Positions 11,726 through 27,280 are shown, numbered from the stretch's first letter. The stretch: DNA of 64,000 bases from Phoebastria nigripes (GCA_035582835.1 JAYKAV010002717.1:599192-663191), one strand, 5' to 3'. The notes: generated by a model from the letters alone, not told the origin. A program made the numbers and translations.

Positions 11726-14700
11726 TTAAATGGATCTCTGATAGCAATCAGTGTTTGCTAAGTATGAAATATTTAATATTTGTTATATTTTTATTTCCCT
11801 TTTCTAGTTTAGTGTTAAGATATCAGATTAAGCTCAGAACTACTGAGATAAAGTAAAAATGCTTACTAATGAATCATGGTAATGCATTTTCCTAACAAGT
11901 GGAACTAAATGTAACTCAATAGAAAGCTATCTTTAATGTGAGCAAAGATAGATAGATTATTTTTTGAATCAAAATTTGATGAAAAGGTACTTAAAATAAG
12001 CTCAAGAATTATGCCACCAGAAAGTTTTAGATATTACTTCTAGTATTTTATTTCCTTTATCACTGAGAAATCAAGAAACTTATTTGCCACTACAAGAGCA
12101 TACAAAGATGTAAAGACAAATTTTATTTGCTCTTAATGCTCTTCCAAGGCAGAGAATTAATAACTGTCTGTGAATATATCCTGCAGGCTACTTTTATATC
12201 TACAAGAACATTTTGAAAATACACACTTTCAGGCAAAAAACTGTGGAGGATAGATCAGATTAGTTTTCAAGATTTCCACCTATTATAAAAGAAACCTTTA
12301 ATTCTTGCATCTTCTGTTCCATTTCTATTGCTCAAACTAGGAAGTCATGAAACACTTGAGTCAATACATCCTGGCAAATTAGCAAACACACTCCTGCTTT
12401 ATGCTTGAAAACACTCATGCTAGTCTATATTCACGGCATGATGTTCCAATTCCAAACATTCTGTTTTCGCAGGTGGCCTAAATATATGGATGACATTAAT
12501 TGTTTCTATTGTCAAGTCAAAACCTCTAATCTGCAAAAATACATACTTGACTTCTTCTAAGTACCATAAAAGAACATGAGTATCTTGTTTTTCTTCTGAA
12601 CACACCAGAAAAGCTTGAGAGGATCATTTCTGCCGCTACAGCTAACCCAAAGACTACAATATGAACTCTTACATTGTTTTATCTGTCTTGTTCTTGTTTT
12701 GCTTGTTCAAAAGCAAAAATAAGTCATTTACAATAACTGATCCTACAAATAAGACTGCTAAGTACAGCTGGATTATTGCAATTTAACTTATTTTAGGACC
12801 ATCTTTCTCAGTTATTTACATGTCAAAGTTGAAGTACTTCAAAATGGGTTTGGAAAACCTGTGGACTACCCCTTTAAAAATCACATCCAACATAAGTCTG
12901 AGACAATATTTGTCTGGAAATTACTAATTTTTTGATGAGTGCATTCTGATCACTTTCTTCCAATTCAAAGATTTTTCCTACAAAACACTTCAAATTTTTA
13001 AGCTGGTTTTTTCATCCATCAAATACATCTGAACTGTAACAAAGTAAATACAATCAGTAAAATGCTAAGAGAAGGTCTTAGAAACTGAAAGTTGGTGGCT
13101 GTGCATTTACCATAATCCACTGATAGATCTTAAAAGGTGTAACAGGTAGAAAGTTATAGTGAAGGTGGACATGAAGGTTGTGCTCTTCCAAAACCAAACA
13201 CAACTAACCTCTGAAGGAATCTAGGTCTACTGTTTTTCAGAGTGTGCCAGGTCAACTCTGTTAAGTGCTCCATACTTGTAGCACTCATCAGATTAAATGA
13301 GAAGATTCTCTCACCATTCTGAGATTAATCTGTACTTTGCAGGATAAGGCTCTAAATGGTATTTGATTCAACACTCATCCCCGACTGAGAAAGGGGTTTG
13401 GGCATTGCAGAAAGCCAGCCACGATTAAATCTGGGTTACACATCACTGATTAAATTTAAACAAGTCTTTTACGCACGTTTACACAATGCAAAGCTTTTGA
13501 TATAGTTCCAAAACAAAAATTGGTAAAACTTTGCAGGTGTAGAATTCATTTAATAAACTATAGCTCCAAGAATTGTTGCCAAATTTCCAACTATGCTTTC
13601 AGGGTAGAATTTGATTGGATATTTAAAGAATGAAAATGGTCATGCAGCATCTGTGAGAAACCATTAGCGCCTCTGAAAGTAATTATGGTTGTGCTCTAGC
13701 AAAGTACTTAGGATGAGACCCAAAAAATGGATCCTTAGGTATCCTAAAGTGTATTTTAAGAAGATTTTAGATGTCCTAAATCTAAAAGTGAACTACAAAA
13801 CCTAAGGACTACTTCACATACCTAAATTTTTGCAGAAAGCTTAGTCAGGAATCCAAAGTTCTGTTCTCCCTTACATTCTGAGACACCATGCTTTTATCTG
13901 AGCACCCACTACTTATCAGAAACCTGCAGTTCACAAACATGCGGTCTCACACACAGGCTTCTATGAGAGCCAGTCTAATAGGACAGCCTCCCGTCTTCAG
14001 TATTCATTGACAACTGCTTTGGCTGTCACCTAAACCTCATCAGCAAGCTTGTTCCTCTGAATCCTTGTTTAACAGGTACTTACAATGCCCTGTTTTACAA
14101 CCACACACAATAAAATTTCCAAAGTATTGAGGCCTAGGCCACACCAGACTTTCTAGGGTTTATCTGCAACTCTACTTCACTATAATGAAATATATAAAAG
14201 GGAGAATGCACTTAGGAAATGCACAGGATCATTTTCCTTAACAAACTACCAGAATATCCTAATATATTACATACTGAATTCAAGCTCTTATATTCCATTG
14301 ATTTACATAAGAACCCACTACAAAAATAGGCTCTTCAGTGATTAAAACAAACTTCTAGGCACACCTTAAAAAGACAGAAAGTGAACCTCGGCCATCTTGT
14401 CCCCAGTAAACTATTGTCTACCCTAGTGGTACTTATAATATGTACATACTGAATTTTTAAAGTCTTTAAACTTTTAATATCCCTCCAGGCCTGAAAATTT
14501 AATTTTGGAAATGCACAGAGAAACTCAGTTCTGGCAGGTTTCATTCAGCATTTCAGCGCCCAGCTTATGCCTAAAGCTGATAAAGGTTCATATACTACTC
14601 CTTTTCCGAGTGTAACTAAATCACGCCTACAGGATCAGACAAATGCAGCTTTCTTTAAAAAGTGAAAAAACAAACCCCAAATTTTTCGTGCAATAGTCTA

Positions 14701-15231
14701 GTTTTTGCAGTAAACTTTGGTAAGGGAGACCAAAGCGCCTATCTACTTTTTGCCCAAGGTTGCTCAAATTCCTGGCTCACAAGTGAGGACTCTGACCAAA
14801 TGTTTTAGGGCTAATTTAACATGGGAGGCAAAGAAAGGCTTTCTCTAGCCCTCATGCTGAAGTTGTGCTAGAAAGAAAATATTTCAGGAGGTACTGAAAT
14901 ATATAAAAACTAAGCACAAGAGAGAAAGAAATGATAGGACGATCATTTAAGGTTTACAGAATTGCATATCTTATTTTTAAATCTGTGTTACATTGAGACA
15001 TGATCATAGTAGCTCTTTAAGGCCAAACTTAACAAGAGCTTAGCTTAAACTGATGAGCTGATTTTGAAATTCGGGACATAAAACATGTCACAGTAAATAC
15101 TTCAGGACCTCACTGCAAATACAAGGTCATGTCTCACTGTGTGACCAGTATTTAATGTGTCAGCAAAATGCTGAACACTCAGACAGTACTCTGAAATAGT
15201 AATATTTAGCAGGAAAAAAAAGAAATCTTAC
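11726..15231. other. AT-rich non-coding stretch
   Basis: I found no gene, mobile element or notable repeat. Open frames are all below 75 codons and carry no recognisable domain. Confidence 0.55.
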
Positions 15232-15411
15232 CACAAAAAATTAACACTAGACAAAAAGATAAGTAAGGCACAAATCGCAAAAGCACTAAGGCCACGTACA
15301 TGAAACAATCACCAACTACAATTACCAAAGAAATACCTCCCACGGCCATAATTAGGTGCACTATGAGGACAGCCTGAATCTTTCTCTGAAGTGCCCAGTA
15401 TTGCTTATTGA
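15232..15411 (-). other. Candidate hydrophobic exon, unknown
   Basis: The minus-strand segment is 180 bases, open throughout and symmetric (phase 1 to 1). Its donor is strong, GTG|GTAAGATTTC, and its acceptor is moderate, CCTATCTCTAG. The peptide has a polar start (NKQYWALQRKIQ), then two hydrophobic stretches that could each span a membrane (around VLIVHLIMAVGGISLVIVVG and VALVLLRFVPYLSFCLVLIF). T-rich DNA read this way often yields hydrophobic peptides by chance, which weakens the case. If joined to 5822-5893 the phases agree. The family is unknown. Confidence 0.18.
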
Positions 15412-18400
15412 CTAGAGATAGGATGCCAGTCATGACCGACTTTTATTCTGCAGCATAATTCTTAGGAACTGGATATGGAATCCTCCAGAGATGATGTGGG
15501 AGGTACCCAGTAATATGTAGGCATCAAATAACCTATAATACAATTTAGTAAATATCATTTGCAATACATTTTACATGATGTAAACAAAACTAAATTAAAA
15601 TACAATATAACAAGCAGAGAAAGCTCATTTGGTAAACAAGATCCTTCAAAAGACAGCATTTGCAGTGCTCAGAAAGAGCATACCAATTTGAAGCAGATAA
15701 GTAAGGACTATTATCAAAGGGATAATAACCATCTCATACTTATGCATGCAGCATAATGAACAGAAATGAACAGAAAAGCACAATAAGGCAGATATGTTAG
15801 ATTAGCATAATTTTATTCCACTATTCAAACGTGTAAGTTGGAAATGGGTTTTGTTTCAATTACTGCTTTTCTCCATGGGTTTTAAACATTTTATTCAAAA
15901 TCCAGACTCTCTTTTATTTTGGTTTTAGCCCATTATCTGCAATTATCATTTACCTTACCTTTGTTTTACCAATGGATACAGCTTTTCAATGTATCCCAAC
16001 AGTCTCAAGGCCACATTAGGTCACTACTTACTTTGTCTAGTAATATCTTCGTGATGTTTCAGATAAATTTTGTAAAATGTTTCTCCCATGTCTTTATTTG
16101 GTTATATATTTAACTTCTTCCTTTGGCTAAACATTCCCTCTGTCAGGAATACAGTATTTGGAGCCTTTAAAAACTTCTTCAGAATATTTTACTCCTGTTA
16201 GATATGTCTCCTTTAACAATTTACATCCATTGTATTAAGTAATTACATTTGAATTTAACAGTACTGGTCAAAAAGTAATTACTGCACGTGAAAGTCTAAC
16301 CTACTGTATATGAAAAACTACTATATTTAATTTGTTTACTTGTATTCAACCTAACAACTTGTTCCTAAAAGAAAGTAATCCTCCAGAGATGTGTAGTTTA
16401 AATCTTAACCAAAAGAGAAGATAGCAGTTCCTTTAGGGAACTGTTCCTACGGTTAATCGCCATTACTGTTATTGAAAACAAATATATAGAAGCCTTGTAT
16501 GACTTTTTGTTTTACTTCAAGTACTGACAACTGTGCCATTTTCTTTTAGACAGACTTACATGGTATTTTTCCTACCTCCTACTCTGCTGCTGAAAATAAG
16601 ATAAGATAGATTCTGTCCAAAAGGTAAGTCTCACCTAAGGCACTCTAACTAGCTAGCAAATAATTCCAGAGGGTATTTTTTTGGACTGCTCAATTTTTTC
16701 AGTGCCTTTCCTCAAGCACATCAGAACTAGACATATTGCTCCATTAAAAGCCTAACTGGTGTCATCCAGAAAAATAAAATTACCTCTACAGGCTCTTGCA
16801 CTCATAATCTGTTTTCACATTTAAGGCTGAGACTATCCCTTTTTGCCATGATACTGCTCTGAGACTTTACCTTTAGAACAGTAACATTTTGTTCTGCTGG
16901 AGCCTCTTGCACCTCTAACGTTAGAAGCACACAAAGCAGATTTTCATTTTTAGCTTGTTTTGAACCCAAACATAAGCACAATCTTTGTATTTTTTCTAGC
17001 TAGTGGTTTAACAAAACCAGTATTATCATTGCTAGGAAGAGGCCACAGGCTTTATGCTAACTGCANAAGACCCCAGCCCTGGCCTTTGTTACCAACTTGT
17101 CATAAGAACTTGTTGTGTGAGTTGGAGTTAGGTACCAGGTATCTCTTGTTATGATGTACAGTTTAAGTGTGAGATAGCAGTAAAATATGTACACATGTTG
17201 AAAATTCCCAGAATTAAACACAATTCACTGTCAGTCAACTACTGATCATTAAAGAAGTGCAATTACAAAACCTTGAAAAAACCTGCTTTTGCTTTAAAGA
17301 GAAAATGAAATTGCAGCTAACTAGAAGCAATTCTGCAGATTAAAGATCTTTTATATCAGAACAAAAAATTTGTACTGACTGTATTTAACAGAGCGTTGAT
17401 CCACTGTGATGTGTATTTATTCAGATGAGCTACATTTTATTACAGTATAAACAAAACCTCTTTATTATAGAGTTGCAATAAGGAGGCCAGTGAATCAGGA
17501 GTGCAGGATTATTGTAAGTATTTGTGTCTGATAGGATGCTCCAGGAAACTAACAGGACTGTAAGAAGAGACAATAGCCCTCCTTGTATCCTTGGGACAGG
17601 AATCAGTGTGACTACTGTGTGTGTATCCTTCCAGAACAGACTGAAAGTTACCATATGGATAATAAACAAAGGTACAAAAAAATGAATAAGTTACTGTAAT
17701 ACATTAAATAATTCCCCATTACGTTTCAGCTGAAAGGCTATCTGAATAAGATGCTCAATCCTGCTAATATAATTACTTATTGAAATTGCTTCCAATAACA
17801 CAAAATCACTAGTCAGCCAGGGAGTAAAAAAACTATTAAACTAATAAACTGAAAAGCAAATAAAACTACAATTAGTCTGATCATACACTAGCATATTTCC
17901 CCAGATTACAATGTTATACTTGCATCTAAAGTAACGCCCTCAAAAGAGTTTCCTCATAGGTAGCAAGAGATAATCATGTCTGCACTATTTCTCAAGGCAG
18001 TCAAGAAGATAATGGTAATAAGAACAGAAATAGTCATTTATTTACCATGCTAAATAAGATTTTCTGAGCTTGAGTTTCCAGTTTCACAACACACAGTTGC
18101 ATGGCTTCTTGTCAGGTTACTATTAGTGACTGGGGATGTTTGGTTTGGCACAGCTTGCATTCATTGCAACTTCTTTCTATGAAAACAAAGTCATTCTTTA
18201 TTGTATATATTTGCTTCTGCTCCATTTCACAACTTGATATGCTGTCAAATGGCATTTGTTCCATACTGTAAATCAATTTATTTTCTTTAGCGCAAAAACA
18301 GCCCTCGCCTAACAGGTCTGATACAGAAACATAAGAATACTGAAACACGGAAAGCATACATCATTGCTCAATGTGGTATTGATCTGTTAATATATTGTGA

Positions 18401-21400
18401 CTTAAGAAAGTTTTTTTGCTCAAAACCAATGAATTGAAACCCAAAATATCAAACAGCCTCCTCTCTATGTGTGTGTTTATATGTATATAAAGGAATACGT
18501 TCAATACTCTGATTTCTACAAATTAAATGCAATTAAATAATCCACAAAAAACATGGAAAACAGTCTGGTACTACCTAATCAATTAAAGATTTTATCAAGA
18601 TTAAACAGATCCAAGGAACCAACTCTGTCTTTTTATACCATCTGCCATTATGCTAGAGCAAGGCTGGATTCTGCATGACACTGAAAATCCATTACACTAA
18701 AAAGAGAGAAGTATATTGAGTCCTAATATCAACGAAGAATCCAGTTGATGGAAAAAGACTTCCCCTATTGATCTCCCAGATATGCCTGCAGAATAAGACA
18801 GAGCAAAGCACAGTACCTTTCTATATTTATACTGTGATTTCACCAACATTTTAGTGCAGCTGAGCACTTGACTTAAGAGGTCTTAGCTAGGTCCCTGTAC
18901 ATAGCACATACATGCTGTATCTATAAATATATGCTGGTCACCCATTTATTCACTTCCCCAAGTAAAGTGGCCAAGTAAAGGATAAGGGAACAGTGGGTTT
19001 CATGAGACATGGGAAAAACTTCAGAATATGATATGAAATACATATAAACACATTAAATATATATGTGCACACACACAGGGCAGTGCATAATTTAACAATA
19101 GAAATTTAATTTTTAATTACAGCCACAATGAAGCATCTATTTACAGCCCTCTGAATAGAAAGTCATGCAACAATTACAAAAACACTGTTGTGAACAACTT
19201 TGAAAAATGCCACTCCTGCTACAACTTTGGCATTGTTTTTGGTGACACTACCAACAACGTGTATTCTGGACTTATTTCTGTTTGAAGACGACCCGCAATA
19301 CAATTCTGCAGCAAAAAGCTAAAGCCACAAGAGACCACTTTTTTTCCCCCCCCACCCCTTTTAATTAGTGCTTGGTTATATATAGTGAATTCCTGGCCTC
19401 TGTCATAATCACTAGTAATTCTGCAATTAATTTAACAGTGTAAGATTTCATTAATTCCCCCGCCCTCAACCAACCAATACTTTTACTTTCTTGACAAATC
19501 TTAAAGCCACAGGAATCATACAGTTCAAGAACCTAAACCAACAACTTCCTTCTGGAAATAAGTATTACTAATCTTAATACTCATACTGAAGTTAGTTAAC
19601 TTCCACATGCATTTTAAAACATTGGCTTTTATGTGGAATAGGTGTTGATAAAAACCTGTTTTGGTTAAGTAAAATAAAAGTCTAGATGAAGAGGATTTTC
19701 TTCCTGGGAGTGATCACTTCAATTGTTTAGAGTTGGGTTCAATAATTCACCTTTCTAGAAACTGAAGATTGTCAGTTTACCTACACTGACAAGTCATCCT
19801 ATGGGAATCCATGGCAGTACTTTGCCTCAGTGAGCATGAGAACTTCCAAGCCTGGATTTAAGACCCAATGTTACTGAAGACTTTGGAAAAAACTCTGACC
19901 TGTCTTCCAACTCTGAAACAACTCAAGTCAGTGCCCCAACAGTGTCATAATCGTTTAGCAAACTTTATAAACATATCCCAGTACTGGAAGTCAGAATATA
20001 GCCAGATATGGTATGATTATGGGTATTACAATTAAATGCAATAGAGAAACAACCCTCCATCTAATACCATGTACTGATTCTATTATCCAGCATACATGTA
20101 GACTTGTAAGAATTTTTTTAAGTTACCTTTGACAGAAAATACTATACGTTTCCACACATATGTTTACTTATATGCCTCTACACTAGTAATCAGCAAGGAA
20201 AACAATAGCATAAAATTAAAATGCTTTTGAAGTTATTAAATATACACCAACATATTGGATGCTGGTGTTCAGGGTGTTTAAAAAAGTGTGTACCTTTTAC
20301 ATGATGCATGAAAATAGATCATTCGCAGTTGCATAAAAAAAAAAAACCTACCATTTTGTAGTAGCATGGATAGCTAGCTGTTTAACTGGAAGTGAATCCC
20401 AGATATTTTATGGATAAATATTGGTGTAGCTCTATTAAGCTCAGTGGTTCCATATTAATCCACTCGGACTGAGATTATGACCTGTATTTTATGATATTTG
20501 TGAAGATCAGAGAAGTAAAACATGACCACAGAATCTTGCTTGAAAGGCAGTTACCCTTTTTTAGCTCTTTGAAGAAATAATTTGACTGATCTCTCTAATC
20601 TCAGGTCTAAATCTTTCCTGTTCTGTCAGATAGCACATATACAGTCACATGATCCTCTGACATTAAATCCCTTAAATCCAGTGATACATTACATTCCCTA
20701 AACTTTCCCTCTCAGGAGTGTACAAAAGACACTTGATTGGTGTTGGTCCCCTTCATGTGATCTTTGGATAGCCAGTAGCATGGCTGCCATGGCACACGTT
20801 CTGGCTTATCATCTTTTCACAGCATAACTTAAAGGGTAAGTCATAGTCTCTTAAAAATAATGTTCACTGTAAGTTCCTTGATCTTGGAAATCTTAAACAT
20901 GTTTGTAAAATGTTTATAGACATCTACGCTTCTGCTGCTTTAATGATGCAAATTTACACATTCACATGAAAATACCAGTTTCATGTTAAAAGGATAACAT
21001 TTTTGCTGACCAGTTCATGCTGAAACCAACAGAGGTAGCTTCCAACTTTTTAATTCATCACAGTAATCCTTGTAAGATATTCCCATTGACAGGTTTCTTG
21101 GTAGGGTGTCTAAATTAACTTATTTATTTCACTCCTTTGCTTTCATTAATACCTTAAAGTTTGCAGTCACCAAAACTTTCTTGAAGGGTTTTTTTTCCCC
21201 CTCTACAGCTATTTAACAATGTTGGGTTTTTTTGCAAAGCTGCATAATTATTTGATCTTTAGGTTAGCTGACAGGTTAGTTGTCATGTAGAAGACTCGTA
21301 TCAAAGTCTAGATCTGCTGATAAATTGTTGAGATACATGGTGCCTCTATTATAGTTTCCAATATATTTTGTTTATATTAAACTAGAAATAATGCTCAGTA

Positions 21401-21430
21401 GGAGCATTCATCCTTGTTTCAGCAGAATCT
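15412..21430. other. AT-rich non-coding stretch
   Basis: No gene is recognised. One N occurs at 17066. At 16550-16623 on the plus strand a strong acceptor (CATTTTCTTTTAG) and a strong donor (AAAAG|GTAAGTC) enclose 74 bases with stops in all three frames. This is compatible with a non-coding RNA exon or with chance. A run of A occurs near 20335-20346. Confidence 0.5.
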
Positions 21431-24400
21431 GTGGCAGTTCATTCAAGGCTGCTTTTAATTATGCATGCTTTCCTTTATTTTAAAGTCTTGATAATGAAAA
21501 TTACTTCTGTTGGTATACTGCAAGACATACTCACAAACGAACAGCCAGAGAGCCTTACCAGTGGTTTCTTAACATTCAGGAAATGTATATCTTTTACTTC
21601 TACTGATTTAGGAAGGCTGCATCTTTTATATGAAAGACCAGTTGTTTCAGCAGTCATCCAGGAAATTGAACAGTTCAGAAATTTTAAGTCCACAATCTCC
21701 TTCCCTAACTACGAAATTATAAACTGTCTTGAGTGTCCAACAGTCCTTCTGTGAAGGCCACACAGTGAAGTGATGAAAAGAGAACAGGGGAGAGATTATG
21801 ACTGCAGCTAAGCAGACAGGGCATTTAAGGACATGTGAACTTCAGTTCTTGACTTTGCTCTTAAGGTTATTTCTGATTTTATCAAATAAGCATTAGGATA
21901 AAATGTAGGATATGGCTCTGTAGTCTCTGTAAATAGATACACAATCACACTGATAGTTCCAGAGTCAAAAGGAATTTTAGGGTAAAAACATTACATGATT
22001 CAATCCCTACTTTATGAAAGTACTCTGGATTCTATAAAATGAAGAATGTCATCTACTGCTCATTGACATTCTCTGTTCAACAAGTGATTCAAACATCTGT
22101 TTCCTGTTAATCACCTGCTTAAGTATCATAACCAATTGAGGCCTGAACTGCCACATTAACTGTCATGTTTCTCATAAAAATCTGTGCTTAGCAACCTGAA
22201 ATATGGAAGTGTCTGTCTTGCAGAAGCCAAGGCTGAGGTCTGTTCTTGGCAACAGACAACACATAAGGATATGGAATGGAATCAGGACATGGAATATCCA
22301 TATAGGACATATGACATGAATAACAATCTTACTCAAACCCCATGCCAAACAAGTACATCGTTCACTCAAATCAAAAAATCTTGTTTTAGGACCTTAGGAA
22401 AGAGTTCAGTATAGCCACCATTAAAAAAAATACAGTAATTTCTTCATTTCAAACCCAATTATTTTGATCAGATTACTCACAGATAGATATTTCTATTTCA
22501 TGTGAAAATCAAGTCCTGAAAAATATGCAGAATAATAAAAGATTCAAGAAATACTACATAGACAACTCTAGAAACAAAGGTGAATGTTAGGTGACCTGGA
22601 TCACTAACTAAAAATAACTTTTTCCTTTGAACAACAAAAATTCTCTAGGCACTATACTCTTAATTTGGTACGTTGTTTAGGTATCTTAGGATAGATGATG
22701 ATGATCATAGGTAAAAAAATGCGTATTAGTGTACTCGCATACACTCATTTTCTCTGTGGCTGGACTAGTCACACAGTAGTATCTTCTGCTGTGCATATCA
22801 CTACCATGAAAGTACCTAATCATTACCAGAGGCAGTTGCAGTGAAGTATAAAAATGGATCTTGCCAGAGAAATGATTATTACAGATTTTAAGGAGCTGGA
22901 GGAAATATAAATGCCTGCACAAAGTCAGTGAAAAGTCAATATTTCTTTCTGTAATATGAAGATTTTACAAATATTTCCTAAATAAGAAACATCCCATTTC
23001 TGTGAAATAGTGCTTCCCTTCCAAGACACAAATTCTTTCAGCCTTAAAATGTTCTCTTCCTTATCTACTTCTGACTAATTAACATTGAGAGCTTTGGCTT
23101 TGTAGTATATTTGCCCTGCATGTTGTTAAATTGGTCAGGTAATAGGATATGACAATGCAAGTCAGGTAGTTATGAAATAATCATTTTGCCTCTCCAAGAA
23201 AAGGGATGAGAATGAGATAAAGCCAAGTGTCCTTCATGCTAATGGATGTAATTACTCAACAGTAACTATTCTCTGTGGAATTTCACATTCTTTTAACAAA
23301 GCCCGTGTTGCATGGAAGATCTATTGATATGCATACTACCTGCCAAGGTGCACATATGCACAGAGTCTCTGTATGTTTGTACAACTACACGTGTTTTTCA
23401 CTGCCTGTACACTTGCACCCATATTACACTTATCTTGAGGAGTGACCTGAATATTGAACAGTAAATAAATGGTTTTGGTTAAAGTACAGAAATGAAAAGC
23501 TAAATATTAAGGTAACATTCTGAAAAACTAGACATCTCAAAAATTTGTTGAACAGTAATCTTCAATTTTTTTTTCTCATTTCCCAATTCATGTTAAAAGC
23601 TCAAAAGCTAAATACTACTGATTATACAGTATGTGTGAACTGATGACTTCTGCTGTAAATAAATGCAAAGTGGAAAAAGCGTGACCGAAAATATCACAAA
23701 ACTTGAGCGTCTTTAAATCTAAGAGCCAATGATTAAAATATAAAGGTTGCAGATTTAAACGAGGAAGTTCTCACTGATGGAAAAATCAAGTAACATTTTT
23801 AATGATTTGCTTACAGATGGACCTCAGAAACCACAGGGTTTAAAAATATACAAAAATAGGCATTTAATTCAGTCTTTGTTCAGAGTATTCCCTCCAAAGT
23901 TTTTTCACAAATTTGGTGGAAAATTCAAGCTAGAAGAAAAGGGTTTTAGGGCTAGGCACAAAAATCTCTGCAAACATTTAAGAGGTCTGAGACACATCCC
24001 ACAGAATTCTTAATGCCTTCCTCTAGCCTGAGGAGAATGCCTCACCCCTCTAAATTTCACCCAGGGAGCTGTCCTAATAGCTCAGTTTTCTATTTTGAAA
24101 TGGATGAACAGGCTGACTGTATTTTTTGGAGAGCACTAGTTTGATCAAAAATATGTTCTTAGATGATATTCTGGTTTACCTGCTACTGGGATTAAATAAT
24201 TTGTCTTCATACAGGGAAGGGAACTGCAGTAGAAGGTAAGATTCAGTTCAACCACTCTCATTCTTAGTTCTTCTGGAACACATTAATTCTCAGAAATTAA
24301 CATTAATGAACCTCTGATTTTCTGCGCAATGACCTCTCTTAGAATCACTTGCAAAACTGAACCCAAATTCTGCTCAATTTTTAAGTGGGGGTTTATAAGA

Positions 24401-27268
24401 AGGAATTTATGACCAAACATTTATCATAAATACTGCACTCAACACTTGAACTGAAGCAATAAAAGCATAATCAATTCCCTGCTTCATATTCAGCATAAAA
24501 CCCTGTTTCTTTCATCTTGCTCAAGTTCTGTTTAAAATCAATCATCTATTAGGATCACCTCTCTGTACTACTTCATTGACTATACCAATGTTTTGTGACT
24601 TTAGGGAAAGGAGATTCCAAAGGGACAAATATCTACAACGCAAAAACTTTACTTGATTTGCCTATCCCGAGCAGTAATCATAGCTCATGCTGAGCTTGTG
24701 CTCTAAATTACAATATGTCTATGGCTGTTTAACAGCCTTCTGGAGTTCTTTCCTGTCTCTTGGTCCACCTGTCAAATACAAAATGGTGTATACAGAATGG
24801 AGTTATGGTTTCAACGTTTCCATTTCCTCCAGACTTGAAACAGTTTTGGTTTTCCAGTAGTGTGGTTTTTTCTTCAGATACTTCATGTCTAGAGGAGGAT
24901 GAACAGTGAGAGAGAGAGGGAAGATAAGGAAGACAATGCAAGTGTACAGAATAGGTGGTTTTAACATAATGTAAAATGAGGTTTTATTATAAAACTTGCA
25001 GATCATCTTTCATATGATTTCTAATATTTTTCTAATATTTAATCTACTTTTTATTTTTAATAACATTTAATATAGTAACAGCTGAACATTTATTTTCATT
25101 AATGCAGGTTTGTAGGCACATGGATCACCAGTATGTTTAAACGCTAATCTGCAATAGATAAATCTGTTTGTTTTTCCTTGGGGATAATACCGTGCTAAAA
25201 TACAGTATATTACTTGACTAATGAAAATAAGGTAGTTATGCAGAGCATATAAAGTTTACTATCATAAAACATCATTTACCATTTATCTACATTTATTTAC
25301 TACACCTGTCTTTCTAAAAGGATAATTCAATGTAACTAAAATAGCAGTGTCATATCACATTATGGCTCCCACAGTCTAACCTGTCAATCACATAACAGGC
25401 AATACAACCCTCCAGAAATAGTCTTCCACTCCCAGCAAGTTCCAAACGTTACCTCCCTCATCTCCTTTTCCTAAACACGTTTTATTTTGGAGCAACAGAA
25501 TTGTCTCGGGCAGTCAAGTACAGCAATGCAACACAGTTACTACTAGCTCTGCAGTCTTTAGCATTTCATCACCTGCATTTTACCTTGAGGTTGGTATTTA
25601 ATATGTATAATCCCAATACAGCGATTCCTCTACTGCCATATTCTAGGAATCCCGTCTTTATGAATAGTAAATCTACTGCAGATATGTAAAGCACTCTACT
25701 CTGACTCTCACATTCACAGTTTTCAGAAAGTTAACCCATTTATTCCATTCATTTAACTGAATTAGAAAGGGGTTTTGTGTTGGTTTAGGTTTTTTTTTTT
25801 TTTAATATGTAAGAAAGCAAGGATTCTACATTTTGAACTCTGCAGCCACTAGTATTTAATATTCCAACTTAATTACGTGATCATGCTATTAGATACATTA
25901 CTCTATAAACATGTTGTATTGTGCTCAATAAACCTACATCAGTGATTTACATTAAGCCAGTATTTACATGCTGGAATCAGGTACCACAAACCCTTTTTTT
26001 CCTTGTACCATACCACTATCAGTGGAGAAAAGCTGTACAGTTGCTGTTGCATATCTTAAAAAATTTTCTCGGCAGGGCAGTTCCCTGCATTTTGGCATAA
26101 GTTTAGTATCTCATACGCATAATCACACAGTAGCAGTAGATTGAGAAAGCAGCCTACATATTCCTTGCCAGCTACAGCTCTACCTAGTCAAATACACAGT
26201 GAAAAGAATTTAGCAGGCACAAAACTGCAATAAGACAATGAAGACAGAGTAGCACTAAGATGCAGGCACAGATATGGCTGGACTTAGACTTGGACAAAGC
26301 AGGCAGTTGCCTAGGTCAGAGGATGAGCACAGGAACAGAAGAGGACCTACCCTACCACCTTTCACACCCCTTCTGAGAATCCACTGTGCCATCACAAAAT
26401 TCATTTTTCCCCTCTCAGTCCAGGTAACTAGGCCATCTGTGCTCTCCTTGCTTCTTAAGCCTATTTTAAATTATTATGTACAACCCATATGTATGAGTCA
26501 AGTCTCATAGTTCTACCAGGTATGAGTTCTCCATGTACACTCCCCACTTTGGGGTTTATAGGAGGTTAAAGTCTTTCAGTGGCATACAATTAACTGCAAA
26601 TAATTGAGTCTCTTTGCCTTGCATAAGAAGAGCTATATGAAGAAACTACAAGTTCAATAAGTCAGCAAGAGCCTCAATTTGCTTTTGATTTATTTTCAGT
26701 GTTTACGCTGTGCTTAATAGATTGTTGTTGGAGAGAGAGACAGTAAAAATTCCTTCTGGTAAACAATTTAGCTTAAGAATTGAAATCAGAGATAAATAAT
26801 GATCCAATTTTATCAAGACTGAACGCAACTGAGAAGAATGCAAATTGAAGCATCTTGATGGCAAATTAAGTTGTTTCATTATCTTTCATAAATTGCTTTG
26901 GGAGGATTCACTNTTGGCTAATGAGTATAAAACTGAAGACCGAGTTGCATTTTTTTTGTTCCACAGGAGTCTGAGTATGAGGTCAAAGGGAGCCTCTCAA
27001 AGTGACTCTAACAGAGCTTAGCCTGGGCCCTTGATAGTTACTAGAAGCAACCATAGTTCTCACGCTAGCTTCACTAAAAAGTATGTCAAAAACACAGCAA
27101 AAATTGATCCACTTCTAAATCCATTTCATGGTCATTTCAATTAATGTCCTTTTCTCTGAAAGGTCTTCACAAAGCAAACCCTTTCCATGAGGTCTATTGT
27201 TTGCAAAACGATGTGCACATACCATATTAGTAAAAGTTTGAATGAACATATATCCAAAGAAAAACTGT
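21431..27268. other. AT-rich non-coding stretch
   Basis: I see no supported gene. T14 occurs at 25790-25803 and an N at 26913. The longest plus-strand open frame (107 codons, 21431-21754) has no domain, and a shadow frame is open opposite it. Nothing else is noted. Confidence 0.5.
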
Positions 27269-27280
27269 ACAAAAAAAAAA

